Shown here: one piece after another, positions 1 through 6,902 of the stretch
How the letters are laid out: every line of letters begins with the position of its first letter
How positions within the stretch are numbered: the first letter of the stretch is position 1
Assembly (NCBI GenBank): GCA_049416425.1
Contig: JBMSHD010000043.1
Coordinates: 1-16,093 of the forward strand
Direction of reading: 5' to 3'
From: JBMSHD01 sp049416425
Lineage (GTDB): Bacteria; Pseudomonadota; Gammaproteobacteria; Francisellales; Francisellaceae
DNA length: 16,093 nucleotides
Notes under the pieces: model-generated
Seen by the model: only the letters and a program-made list of their open reading frames with translations
What the model was told of the DNA's origin: nothing
Databases searched by the model: none
Made by a program: the position numbers and the translations under genes

Positions 1-637
1 CTCTTTCGATCGCAACCGAAACAAAGTCAGGATCATTGGTAATCCAGTGCGTCCGGAAATTATCGCGCTCAACAGCCTTAAACGAGATTTTTATCAGCAT
101 GAGCTCAATGTGCTGATTTTAGGCGGAAGTCAAGGTGCCCAAATTCTAAATCGGTCGATGCCCGAAGTGATTAAAGATCTTATTGTCGGGACAAGACCCA
201 ACGTCTGGCATCAAAGCGGTGAGAAGGATTTTGAGCTGACACAGAAAAGTTATGAAGGCATTGAAGGAATTGATATTCGAGTCTCTGCTTTTATCGATGA
301 TATGGCTTGTGCTTACGCCTGGGCACATGTGGTAGTGTGTCGATCCGGTGCCTTGACGGTTTCTGAAGTTGCCGCCTGTGGGCTGCCGGCATTTTTTATT
401 CCATTTCCCCATGCGGTAGATGACCATCAGTATCACAATGCCCAATTTTTAGCACAGGCAGGTGCGGCGGTGTGCATGCGGCAGAGTCATTTCACTCATC
501 AGAAGCTTGCCGCCTTTTTAAGAGCCATGGATTTAAATCGTCAAAGTCTTGTTGATATGGCGGCGCATGCTAAAGGCGTGGCCAAGCTTGATGCAACAGA
601 AAAATTACTTGATAGTGTCAAGCGATGGATAATCTAG
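1..637 (+). CDS. murG: UDP-GlcNAc:undecaprenyl-PP-MurNAc-pentapeptide transferase MurG, 5'-truncated by window edge
   Basis: MurG adds GlcNAc to lipid I to make lipid II on the inner face of the cytoplasmic membrane. Only the C-terminal Rossmann half is present: the open frame runs in from the left edge (first full codon at base 2). A GTG at 47 is not the start, because it lies inside the conserved linker segment GNPVRPEI. The family motif GGSQGA follows (about 121-140). The sugar-nucleotide binding signature CRSGALTVSEVAACGLP then PFPHAVDDHQYHNA lies at about 337-440. About 211 residues are visible of a usual 350-370. The frame stops at TAG. The next gene is not murC, so the usual dcw cluster order is broken on this side. 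The assignment is firm; the missing N-terminal half cannot be judged. Confidence 0.95.
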   Translation, partial: SFDRNRNKVRIIGNPVRPEIIALNSLKRDFYQHELNVLILGGSQGAQILNRSMPEVIKDLIVGTRPNVWHQSGEKDFELTQKSYEGIEGIDIRVSAFIDDMACAYAWAHVVVCRSGALTVSEVAACGLPAFFIPFPHAVDDHQYHNAQFLAQAGAAVCMRQSHFTHQKLAAFLRAMDLNRQSLVDMAAHAKGVAKLDATEKLLDSVKRWII

Positions 638-697
638 CGCGTTTAAAATCAGTTGAATTTTTTTGCTAAAGTCTCTATGCTGGACGTCGTTTAGATG

Positions 698-751
698 TAT
701 TATAACATTAATATTAAGTGTATTTTTTGAATCAGAAACAAGGGTTTTATT
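698..751 (+). promoter_or_regulatory. Weak candidate promoter and ribosome binding site before ybaB
   Basis: The 114-bp gap after murG is AT-rich. It holds TATTAT at 698-703 and an overlapping TATAAC at 701-706 as possible -10 elements, with no convincing -35. AAGGG at 740-744 lies 7 nt before the ybaB ATG and is a good Shine-Dalgarno sequence. No strong murG terminator is seen; a short A/T-only dyad precedes a T run near 648-664. Whether ybaB is transcribed separately from murG is therefore open. Confidence 0.3.
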
Positions 752-1075
752 ATGAACGCAAATTTAGGTAAGTTGATGCAGCAGGCGCAAAAGCTGCAGG
801 AAGAGATGAAAAAGAAACAGGAAGAGTTGCAGCTGGCGGAGTTTGAAGGGCAATCGGGCGCCGGCATGGTGTCGGTGATCATGACTGGAAAATATGATGT
901 TAAACGCGTTAAGATCGATCCTTCATTATTGAATGAAGAGCCAGAGATGCTTGAAGACTTATTGGCGGCAGCGGTCAATGATGCTGTGCGCAAGGTTGAA
1001 TCTGTCTCAAAACAAAATATGTCGGGCATGATGCAGGGATTTGATCTGCCACCTGGATTTAAGTTTCCTTTTTAA
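752..1075 (+). CDS. ybaB: YbaB/EbfC nucleoid-associated protein
   Basis: This is a small DNA-binding protein of 107 residues, the usual family length. It forms dimers and binds DNA in the nucleoid. It starts with a charged helix (about residues 5-32, rich in Gln, Glu and Lys). The beta-sheet part follows, with the family pattern GQSGAGMVSVIMTGKYDVKR near residues 34-53 and then KIDPSLL. A C-terminal helix and a Met/Gly/Pro-rich tail complete it. The ATG at 752 has AAGGG seven bases upstream. It is immediately followed by recR (3-nt gap), the order seen in many bacteria. The usual upstream partner dnaX is not here; murG is. The family assignment is firm, and the precise role in recombination or nucleoid structure is known only in outline. 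Confidence 0.93.
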   Translation: MNANLGKLMQQAQKLQEEMKKKQEELQLAEFEGQSGAGMVSVIMTGKYDVKRVKIDPSLLNEEPEMLEDLLAAAVNDAVRKVESVSKQNMSGMMQGFDLPPGFKFPF

Positions 1076-1078
1076 TTC

Positions 1079-1681
1079 ATGAGCATGCTTTCTCAGAATA
1101 TTCAGGCGCTGATCAATGCCTTAAAACAGCTGCCTGGCATTGGGCAGAAGACGGCTGAGCGCATGGCGATTTATCTTCTGGATAAACATCACGATCAGGC
1201 TCAAGCGATAAGCGTAAGCATCGAGCAGGCTCTGGCTAAGATCATGCACTGTCATCAATGTCAGCTTCTGTGTGAGAGTGAGCTGTGCTCGGTGTGTGCC
1301 AGTGAGAAGCGAGCAACGGGGCAGTTATGTATTGTTGAATCGATGCTGGATATGATGGCGATCGAGATGGCTTCTGTTTTCCGTGGACGTTATTTTATCT
1401 TAAATGGACGCATATCTCCCTTGGATGGTGTCACGCCTGAGATGCTGGGGATCAATAAACTACAGCAGATCGTGCAAAATCAGAATATTTCAGAGATTAT
1501 ATTGGCTGTCAGTCCTTCTGTTGAAGGGCAGACGACGGCGCATTATATCAGTGATCTGATGCGTCGCCAGGGTGTTGTGGTGACTCGGCTTGGCTTTGGT
1601 GTGCCGGTTGGCAGTGAGCTTGAGTATTTGGATCATGAAACGCTTAATCATGCTTTTGAAGGAAGGCGACATCTATTTTGA
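1079..1681 (+). CDS. recR: Recombination mediator RecR
   Basis: RecR works with RecO (and RecF) to load RecA on SSB-covered single-stranded gaps. At 200 residues it matches the family length. An N-terminal helix-hairpin-helix shows as LPGIGQKTAERMA (residues 18-30). A Cys4 zinc finger lies at about 57-73 (CHQC ... CSVC). The Toprim domain begins with LCIVES and continues through FILNGRISPLDGVTPE. The C-terminal segment GFGVPVGSELEYLD matches the RecR consensus. The start at 1079 is 3 nt after the ybaB stop; a second ATG two codons on (1085) is possible, and neither has a strong Shine-Dalgarno, which suggests coupling to ybaB. The 3' end overlaps the convergent spoT by 9 bp. Confidence 0.96.
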   Translation: MSMLSQNIQALINALKQLPGIGQKTAERMAIYLLDKHHDQAQAISVSIEQALAKIMHCHQCQLLCESELCSVCASEKRATGQLCIVESMLDMMAIEMASVFRGRYFILNGRISPLDGVTPEMLGINKLQQIVQNQNISEIILAVSPSVEGQTTAHYISDLMRRQGVVVTRLGFGVPVGSELEYLDHETLNHAFEGRRHLF

Positions 1682-3769
1682 CAGTGGACGCTCAACGCGC
1701 AGGCAGACTTTGAGTCGTTTGATGGCGCGAATGATATGTGCCAGATGAATACGGTCATGCACCTCAATCACGGTCTCGACCATTCCATATTGCTTGTCGG
1801 CTTCTTTGACGTTGAAACTGATGATATGTGCGTCCTGACGTGAAATGCTGGCGGTGACCTGAGCAATGGCACCTTGAATGTTTTCCAGTGAAATCAAAAG
1901 TTTTGTCCTAAACAGTGACTTGATGTCATCTTGCCACTGGACTTTGATCTGATTGTGTTTTTTATGGATCAGCAATTTATAAATACTACATTGGATGCGA
2001 TGAATTTCAAGCCCTTGTTCAGGAACCATAACGCCTGAAATTTCATCATCTGGAATCGGTGTGCAGCAGCTTGCCAGATGGCGATCGTTGCTCTGTGATA
2101 TGGTGATGACCAGATCATCGATATCGAGTGAATTGTCATTGGAGTTTTTGGCGATTAAACGCACAAAAGAGCGAGGATTAAAGTTGCCATTGCCAATGTT
2201 GGTATACAGCTCATTCATGCTGGGTTGGTTAAAATCGACCAAAGCCTGCTGCATTACCTCATCATCGATTTGCTCAAGGCTCAGATGATATTGAGACAGA
2301 AGCTGAATCAACATTTGTTTGCCGATTTTTAAGAGCTGATCATTTTCCTGACGTTTGAGTGCTGAGCGAATGGCATGCTTGGCGCGTGAAGTCTTGATAA
2401 ATTCGAGCCAGGATGGATTGGGCGTGGCCACGGCAGAAGTGACGATTTCAACGGTATCACCATGTTTCAGCGCATAACTCAGCGGGCTTATGCGGCGATT
2501 GATTTTGGCCGCGATGCAGTGATTGCCGACATCGGTGTGGATGTGATAGGCAAAATCGACGCAGGTGGCGTTTTTTGGCAGCTCGATAATTTCGCCTTGA
2601 GGTGTGAATACATAGACTTCATCGGGGAATAAATCGAGTTTGACACTCTCGACGAAATCTACAGAAGTCGATACCTGTTGTTGCAGATCAGAGAGTTTGG
2701 ACAGCCACTTTTTGGCATTGTCATGACTGATATTCTGACTTTTATATAACCAGTGAGCAGCAACGCCACGCTCTGCGGTATCTTCCATCATCTGTGTTTT
2801 GATTTGGATTTCGACCGGTACACCATAGGGACCAAATACGGTGGTATGCAATGATTGGTAACCATTGGCCTTTGGTGTGGCGATATAGTCTTTAAAGCGT
2901 CCGGGAATCGGGCGAAAAATTTCATGAATGGCACCCAGAATCAAATAACACTGGCGTCGATCGGTGGCGATGACTTTATAAGCATAGATATCCATGATCT
3001 CAGAGAAAGACATGTCTCGGTCACGCATCTTGCGATAGATGCTGTAGAGTCGCTTTTTTCGACCGCTGATGTTTTCTTTGGGTAGCAGCTCTTCACCAAG
3101 ATGATGCTGAAGTTTTTCCAGAATTTTATGAAACAGCTTGTCTCGATGCAGCTCGGCACGTTTGACCTTCTCTTTCAAGATGCGATAGCGATAAGGATGA
3201 ATGCTTTCAAAGGCCAGCTCTTCAAAACTGTTTTTGAAGTGATGCATGCCCAGGCGATGAGCAATGGGGGCGAAAATCTCAAGAGTTTCTGTGGCGATGC
3301 GGCGACGTTTGTCGGGTCGAAGTGGCGCCAGTGTGGTCATGTTGTGAAGGCGATCGGCAAGTTTTATGAGAATGACACGAATGTCTTTGACCATCGCCAG
3401 CATCATTTTTCTCAAATTTTCGGCTTGATACTCCGCCTTGGAGCTGTATTCAATCTTGGTGAGTTTGGTGACACCGGCGACGAGTTCCGATACTTTTTCA
3501 CCAAAGTTTTCAGTCAAATCATTCTCGGTTAGTTTCGTGTCCTCCAGCACGTCATGAAGCAGCGCGGCAATGATGGTATCACGATCAAGCTGCATGCCTG
3601 AGAGCACGGTGGCAACGGCCAGTGGGTGAGTGATATAAGGCTCGCCAGAGCTTCTGATCTGGGTTTCATGAGCATCGGCACCAACCAGAAAGGCTTTGGC
3701 GATTTGCTGTCTATCCTCATTGCTAAGATAGATCGAGATGGCACGATTTAGTTTATAGAATAAAAACAT
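1673..3769 (-). CDS. spoT: Bifunctional (p)ppGpp synthetase/hydrolase SpoT
   Basis: This RelA/SpoT homologue makes and degrades the alarmone (p)ppGpp in the cytosol. Domains in order are as follows. The HD hydrolase carries an intact LLHDVLEDT at residues 70-78. The synthetase has GRFKDYIATPKANGYQSLHT at 290-309; the RFKD form is typical of bifunctional SpoT/Rel rather than the EXDD of RelA. The TGS domain spans about 386-446. A Cys-rich segment SCCTPIPDDEISG lies at 567-579. The ACT domain spans about 622-693. Length (698) and the N-terminus (MFLFYKLN) match E. coli SpoT closely, supporting the ATG at 3769. Both catalytic halves look intact. The usual neighbours gmk, rpoZ, trmH and recG are absent. 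Its TAG stop lies inside the end of recR. No RelA is visible here, so I cannot say if this is the only long RSH. Confidence 0.96.
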   Translation of the reverse strand: MFLFYKLNRAISIYLSNEDRQQIAKAFLVGADAHETQIRSSGEPYITHPLAVATVLSGMQLDRDTIIAALLHDVLEDTKLTENDLTENFGEKVSELVAGVTKLTKIEYSSKAEYQAENLRKMMLAMVKDIRVILIKLADRLHNMTTLAPLRPDKRRRIATETLEIFAPIAHRLGMHHFKNSFEELAFESIHPYRYRILKEKVKRAELHRDKLFHKILEKLQHHLGEELLPKENISGRKKRLYSIYRKMRDRDMSFSEIMDIYAYKVIATDRRQCYLILGAIHEIFRPIPGRFKDYIATPKANGYQSLHTTVFGPYGVPVEIQIKTQMMEDTAERGVAAHWLYKSQNISHDNAKKWLSKLSDLQQQVSTSVDFVESVKLDLFPDEVYVFTPQGEIIELPKNATCVDFAYHIHTDVGNHCIAAKINRRISPLSYALKHGDTVEIVTSAVATPNPSWLEFIKTSRAKHAIRSALKRQENDQLLKIGKQMLIQLLSQYHLSLEQIDDEVMQQALVDFNQPSMNELYTNIGNGNFNPRSFVRLIAKNSNDNSLDIDDLVITISQSNDRHLASCCTPIPDDEISGVMVPEQGLEIHRIQCSIYKLLIHKKHNQIKVQWQDDIKSLFRTKLLISLENIQGAIAQVTASISRQDAHIISFNVKEADKQYGMVETVIEVHDRIHLAHIIRAIKRLKVCLRVERPLSK

Positions 3770-3861
3770 AGTTCACGATATTGCCGAGGTTATGCCATTG
3801 AGTATATCACATGTCGATCCGTATACCATCGTTTCAACAGGTTGATTTTAGGGATTAGGAA

Positions 3862-3948
3862 GACACAAAACAGCCGAAATGAGTTTATAAAAGCAGTATT
3901 GTGTATGAAAAATTACAAAAATGTTTTGTGTCAAATTTTGCAAAATTT
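3862..3948. promoter_or_regulatory. Nested dyads upstream of the gcv promoter (putative operators)
   Basis: Three exact symmetric elements lie between spoT and gcvT. The first is an 11-bp inverted repeat, GACACAAAACA (3862-3872) and TGTTTTGTGTC (3922-3932). The second is a 6-3-6 dyad, ACAAAA-ATG-TTTTGT (3915-3929). The third is a perfect 16-bp palindrome, AAATTTTGCAAAATTT (3933-3948), which ends four bases before the -35. All share the half-site CAAAA/TTTTG. Their position just upstream of a strong promoter suggests regulator sites, but the factor is unknown, and the AT-rich background raises the chance level. Confidence 0.45.
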
Positions 3949-3952
3949 AGAT

Positions 3953-3980
3953 ATGACAATGGCTATGGATTCGATATAAT
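3953..3980 (+). promoter_or_regulatory. Sigma70-type promoter of the gcv operon
   Basis: The -35 is ATGACA (3953-3958, five of six matches), the spacer is 16 bp, and the -10 is TATAAT (3975-3980, perfect). The start point is expected near 3987, giving a leader of under 40 nt before the gcvT ATG at 4025. GAGG at 4015-4018 is the Shine-Dalgarno sequence. The leader is far too short for a glycine riboswitch. Confidence 0.75.
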
Positions 3981-4024
3981 AGCGACTTGATTATCAAGAA
4001 TGATTAAGCTTAACGAGGACTGTG

Positions 4025-5137
4025 ATGGGTAGAAAAACACCGCTTTATGAAATAAACCTTCAGAATAATGCCAAAATGGTTGACTTTTCGGGGTGGGATA
4101 TGCCGATTCATTATGGCAGTCAGATCGAAGAACATCACATCGTTCGTCAATCGGCTGGCATTTTTGATGTCAGCCATATGTTGACGGTTGATTGCATCGG
4201 CGATGAAGCGCACGATTTTTTCAAATATCTTCTAGCCAATGATATTGAGAAACTGGTGCCGGGTAAGGCCATGTACTCCTGCATGCTCAATGAAGATGGT
4301 GGTATCATTGACGATCTGATCTTATATTATCTTGCCAAAAACTATATTCGAGTCGTTATCAATGCCGGAAATCGAGAGAGTGATGTGGACTGGATCACAG
4401 AAAAAGCGCGTAATTTCGATGTTGTGATCAACGTCAGAGACGATCTGGCGATCATCGCAGTACAAGGGCCGGATGCAAGAGTCCTGGTCGATGATGCGCT
4501 GGGAGATCGTGTCACTGAAGAGGTAAGAAGATTAAAACCTTTTGAGGCGACGAAACAGGGGGAGTGGATGGTCGCGCGTACCGGTTACACCGGTGAGGAT
4601 GGCTATGAAGTTTCGCTGCCGGCGATCGAAGCGGTCAATTTTTGGAAATCGCTGATTCAGCATGGTGCCAGACCTTGTGGTTTAGGTGCCAGAGATACTC
4701 TGAGGCTTGAAGCTGGGATGAACCTCTATGGTCAGGATATGGATGAGAGGATCACGCCGATGGAAGCCGGGCTTATGTGGACGGTATCCTTGACAAGCAA
4801 TCGTGATTTTATTGGCAAAAGCGCCTTACAGCATAAAATGAATCAGGTTACTCACGAGTTTGTCGGTGTTGTTTTAAGTGGTCGCGGGGTGTTGCGTCAC
4901 GGCCAGGAAGTGGTGGTGCTGGTTGGAGATAATACTCATGATAAGGGAGTGATTACCAGCGGCACATTTTCACCGACATTGAAAGAAAGCATTGCCCTGG
5001 CTCGCTTGCCTCATGGGGCTAAAGAGATTCAGGTCATGATTCGCAATAAACCGGTTGCCGCGCAGCTGGTCAAATACCCCTTTGTTCGCAAAGGCAAGAA
5101 AGTCTATAAAGAACTGCAAATGTTAACAGGAGCATAA
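4025..5137 (+). CDS. gcvT: Glycine cleavage system T protein (aminomethyltransferase)
   Basis: GcvT takes the aminomethyl group carried on lipoylated GcvH and passes the one-carbon unit to tetrahydrofolate, releasing ammonia. At about 370 residues it is of normal length. Family landmarks are VDFSGWDMPIHYGSQIEEHH and IFDVSHM at the N-terminus, ARTGYTGEDGYEVSLP in the middle, and LGARDTLRLEAGMNLYGQDM with the following ITPMEAGL. The C-terminal barrel contains GVITSGTFSPTL and IALARLP. The frame is also open from a GTG at 4022. The ATG at 4025 is preferred because GAGG at 4015-4018 is then six bases away rather than three. It is the first gene of a tight four-gene operon; the gcvH ATG comes one base after its stop. 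Confidence 0.96.
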   Translation: MGRKTPLYEINLQNNAKMVDFSGWDMPIHYGSQIEEHHIVRQSAGIFDVSHMLTVDCIGDEAHDFFKYLLANDIEKLVPGKAMYSCMLNEDGGIIDDLILYYLAKNYIRVVINAGNRESDVDWITEKARNFDVVINVRDDLAIIAVQGPDARVLVDDALGDRVTEEVRRLKPFEATKQGEWMVARTGYTGEDGYEVSLPAIEAVNFWKSLIQHGARPCGLGARDTLRLEAGMNLYGQDMDERITPMEAGLMWTVSLTSNRDFIGKSALQHKMNQVTHEFVGVVLSGRGVLRHGQEVVVLVGDNTHDKGVITSGTFSPTLKESIALARLPHGAKEIQVMIRNKPVAAQLVKYPFVRKGKKVYKELQMLTGA

Positions 5138-5138
5138 A

Positions 5139-5522
5139 ATGGCTGAAATCAGACAAGATTGTAAGTATACAGAAACACATGAATGGGTAAGAATCGAAGG
5201 CAATATTGCCGTGATTGGCATCGATGACTTTGCCCAGTCGCAAATCGGAGAGCTTGTCTATGTTGAGCTGCCTGAAGTCGGTGAAAAGGTCTCTGAAGGC
5301 GATGATGTCTGTGTCATCGAGTCGGTTAAATCGGCATCCGATGTCTATACACCAGTTTCCGGCACAATCATTGAAGTCAATGATGAGCTGGTCAACTCGC
5401 CGGCTTTGGTCAATGAGTCGTGCTATGATGATGGCTGGCTGTTTAAGGTTGAGATGTCAGATGTCGCCGAGCTTGATGACCTTTTAAGTGCCGATGAATA
5501 CGCCGATCAGATTAAAGAGTAA
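5139..5522 (+). CDS. gcvH: Glycine cleavage system H protein (lipoyl carrier)
   Basis: GcvH shuttles the aminomethyl intermediate between the P, T and L proteins on a lipoyl arm. Its 127 residues match the family. The lipoylation site is Lys64 in VIESVKSASD. The N-terminal YTETHEWV and the later PVSGTIIEVN, LVNSPALVN and DGWLFKV are all diagnostic. AGGAG at 5128-5132, inside the end of gcvT, lies six bases before the start, so translation is probably coupled. The product is acidic, as usual. The five-base gap to gcvPA keeps it in the operon. Lipoylation would need LipA/LipB or LplA, which are not in the window. Confidence 0.97.
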   Translation: MAEIRQDCKYTETHEWVRIEGNIAVIGIDDFAQSQIGELVYVELPEVGEKVSEGDDVCVIESVKSASDVYTPVSGTIIEVNDELVNSPALVNESCYDDGWLFKVEMSDVAELDDLLSADEYADQIKE

Positions 5523-5527
5523 TTTCC

Positions 5528-6901
5528 ATGCCTTTTATTCCACATACCAAAAATGATATCTCTCACATGCTTGATGTCGTCGGTGTCAGCAGGATTGATG
5601 AGCTATTTGATGAAATTCCTGATGCGATTCGATCTCACAGTCGGATAAATTTTGCCAATGGTATCAATGAGTGTCAGATGAATCGTTTGTTTTTAGATCA
5701 CTGCGCCAAAAATATGCCACAGACAAATTTCATCGGTGCCGGAGCCTATCAGCATTATACCCCGGCGGCGGTCATCGATATTATCACGCGTGGCGAGTTT
5801 TATACCTCGTACACGCCCTACCAGGCAGAGGCCTCCCAGGGCACGCTGCAGGTCATCTATGAATATCAGACGATGATGGCGTCTTTAACCGGCATGGAAA
5901 TCTCCAATGCCTCGATGTATGATGGTGCCACGGCATTGGCTGAAGCCATCTTGATGGCGGTTCGCGCCAATAAAAAAGCCAAATCGAAAAAGGTGTTGAT
6001 CGCCGATAGTGTCTATCCACATTATATCGAAGTAGTGAAAACGGTAACCGAGTCGCAAGGCGTTGAGATTGACTTTGTCACCGCTCATAAATCGTTTGGG
6101 ATTTCAACGGTTGAAATGCTGCAAAAACATCGTAGCCAGTATGCCGCGGTGGTGTTGCCTCAGGTAAATTTTTATGGTCAGATCACTCGGTTTGATGATA
6201 TTACCAACTGGGCGCATGATAATGCCGCCATGGTTATCGCCCTGGTCAATCCCATGATTTTAGGCCTTTTGAAGGCGCCTGGACATTGGGGGCATTCCGG
6301 TGCCGATATCGCCTGTGGTGACGGCCAACCGCTGGGATTGCCATTGTCGGCCGGTGGTCCTTATTTCGGTTTTATCACCGCCAAGTCCGCCATATCGCGT
6401 CAGATGCCGGGACGCATTGTCGGCAAGACGGTCGATATCGAAGGTCAAGAGGCTTTTTGTCTGACGCTTCAAGCCAGAGAACAGCATATTCGCCGTGCCA
6501 AGGCAACCTCCAATATCTGCTCAAATCAAGGGCTTTTGGTTACGGCGGCAACTGTTTATATGTCTTTGATGGGGGCGGAAGGTCTGAAAGAGGTTACGCT
6601 TAAATCACATGAGAATTTACTTCAGCTTATGGAGAAGCTAAAACGTTTACCTGAAGTCAAGCCACGCTTTGATCATAATTTTATCTATGAGACCGTGATT
6701 GAGCTGCCGGTTGCCGCCACTGATGTTTTGCGTTTTGCCAGCGAAAGACAGATCGAGCTTGGAGTTGCGCTGTCGAGATTTGATAAAGAAGATAGCAATG
6801 CGCTTTTGATATGCACGACTGAGATACATAATGAGAGCGATCTTGATCGTTTCGTCAGCGTGTTGGAACAGGCATTAACACATTTGTCCGTGGGGGTTTA
6901 A
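5528..6901 (+). CDS. gcvPA: Glycine dehydrogenase (decarboxylating) subunit 1, GcvPA
   Basis: This is the N-terminal-half subunit of the two-subunit P-protein, which decarboxylates glycine and loads the aminomethyl group onto GcvH. At 457 residues it has the length of subunit 1. The family segments are clear: GAGAYQHYTPAAVIDII, FYTSYTPYQAEASQGTLQ, SNASMYDGATALAEA, PLGLPLSAGGPYFGF and REQHIRRAKATSNICSNQGL. This subunit does not carry the PLP lysine; that residue is in GcvPB. The ATG at 5528 has only a weak AGAG element about eight bases upstream. E. coli and many other gammaproteobacteria have one fused GcvP of about 950 residues. The split form is known from Gram-positives, archaea, Thermus and some gammaproteobacterial lineages. 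Confidence 0.95.
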   Translation: MPFIPHTKNDISHMLDVVGVSRIDELFDEIPDAIRSHSRINFANGINECQMNRLFLDHCAKNMPQTNFIGAGAYQHYTPAAVIDIITRGEFYTSYTPYQAEASQGTLQVIYEYQTMMASLTGMEISNASMYDGATALAEAILMAVRANKKAKSKKVLIADSVYPHYIEVVKTVTESQGVEIDFVTAHKSFGISTVEMLQKHRSQYAAVVLPQVNFYGQITRFDDITNWAHDNAAMVIALVNPMILGLLKAPGHWGHSGADIACGDGQPLGLPLSAGGPYFGFITAKSAISRQMPGRIVGKTVDIEGQEAFCLTLQAREQHIRRAKATSNICSNQGLLVTAATVYMSLMGAEGLKEVTLKSHENLLQLMEKLKRLPEVKPRFDHNFIYETVIELPVAATDVLRFASERQIELGVALSRFDKEDSNALLICTTEIHNESDLDRFVSVLEQALTHLSVGV

Positions 6902-6902
6902 C

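Noticed and set aside
47..49. GTG at 47 as a start codon for a short MurG-like protein
   Set aside because: The frame is open to the left edge and the preceding codons spell the conserved MurG linker GNP, so it is an internal valine.
3101..3532. 143-codon open frame on the + strand inside spoT
   Set aside because: It lies fully antisense to the conserved HD/synthetase region of spoT, has no ribosome binding site and its translation resembles no family I know. It is a shadow.
5215..5487. 90-codon frame inside gcvH
   Set aside because: It is rich in Ser, Met and Arg as expected from an out-of-frame reading of gcvH. No promoter or Shine-Dalgarno is seen.
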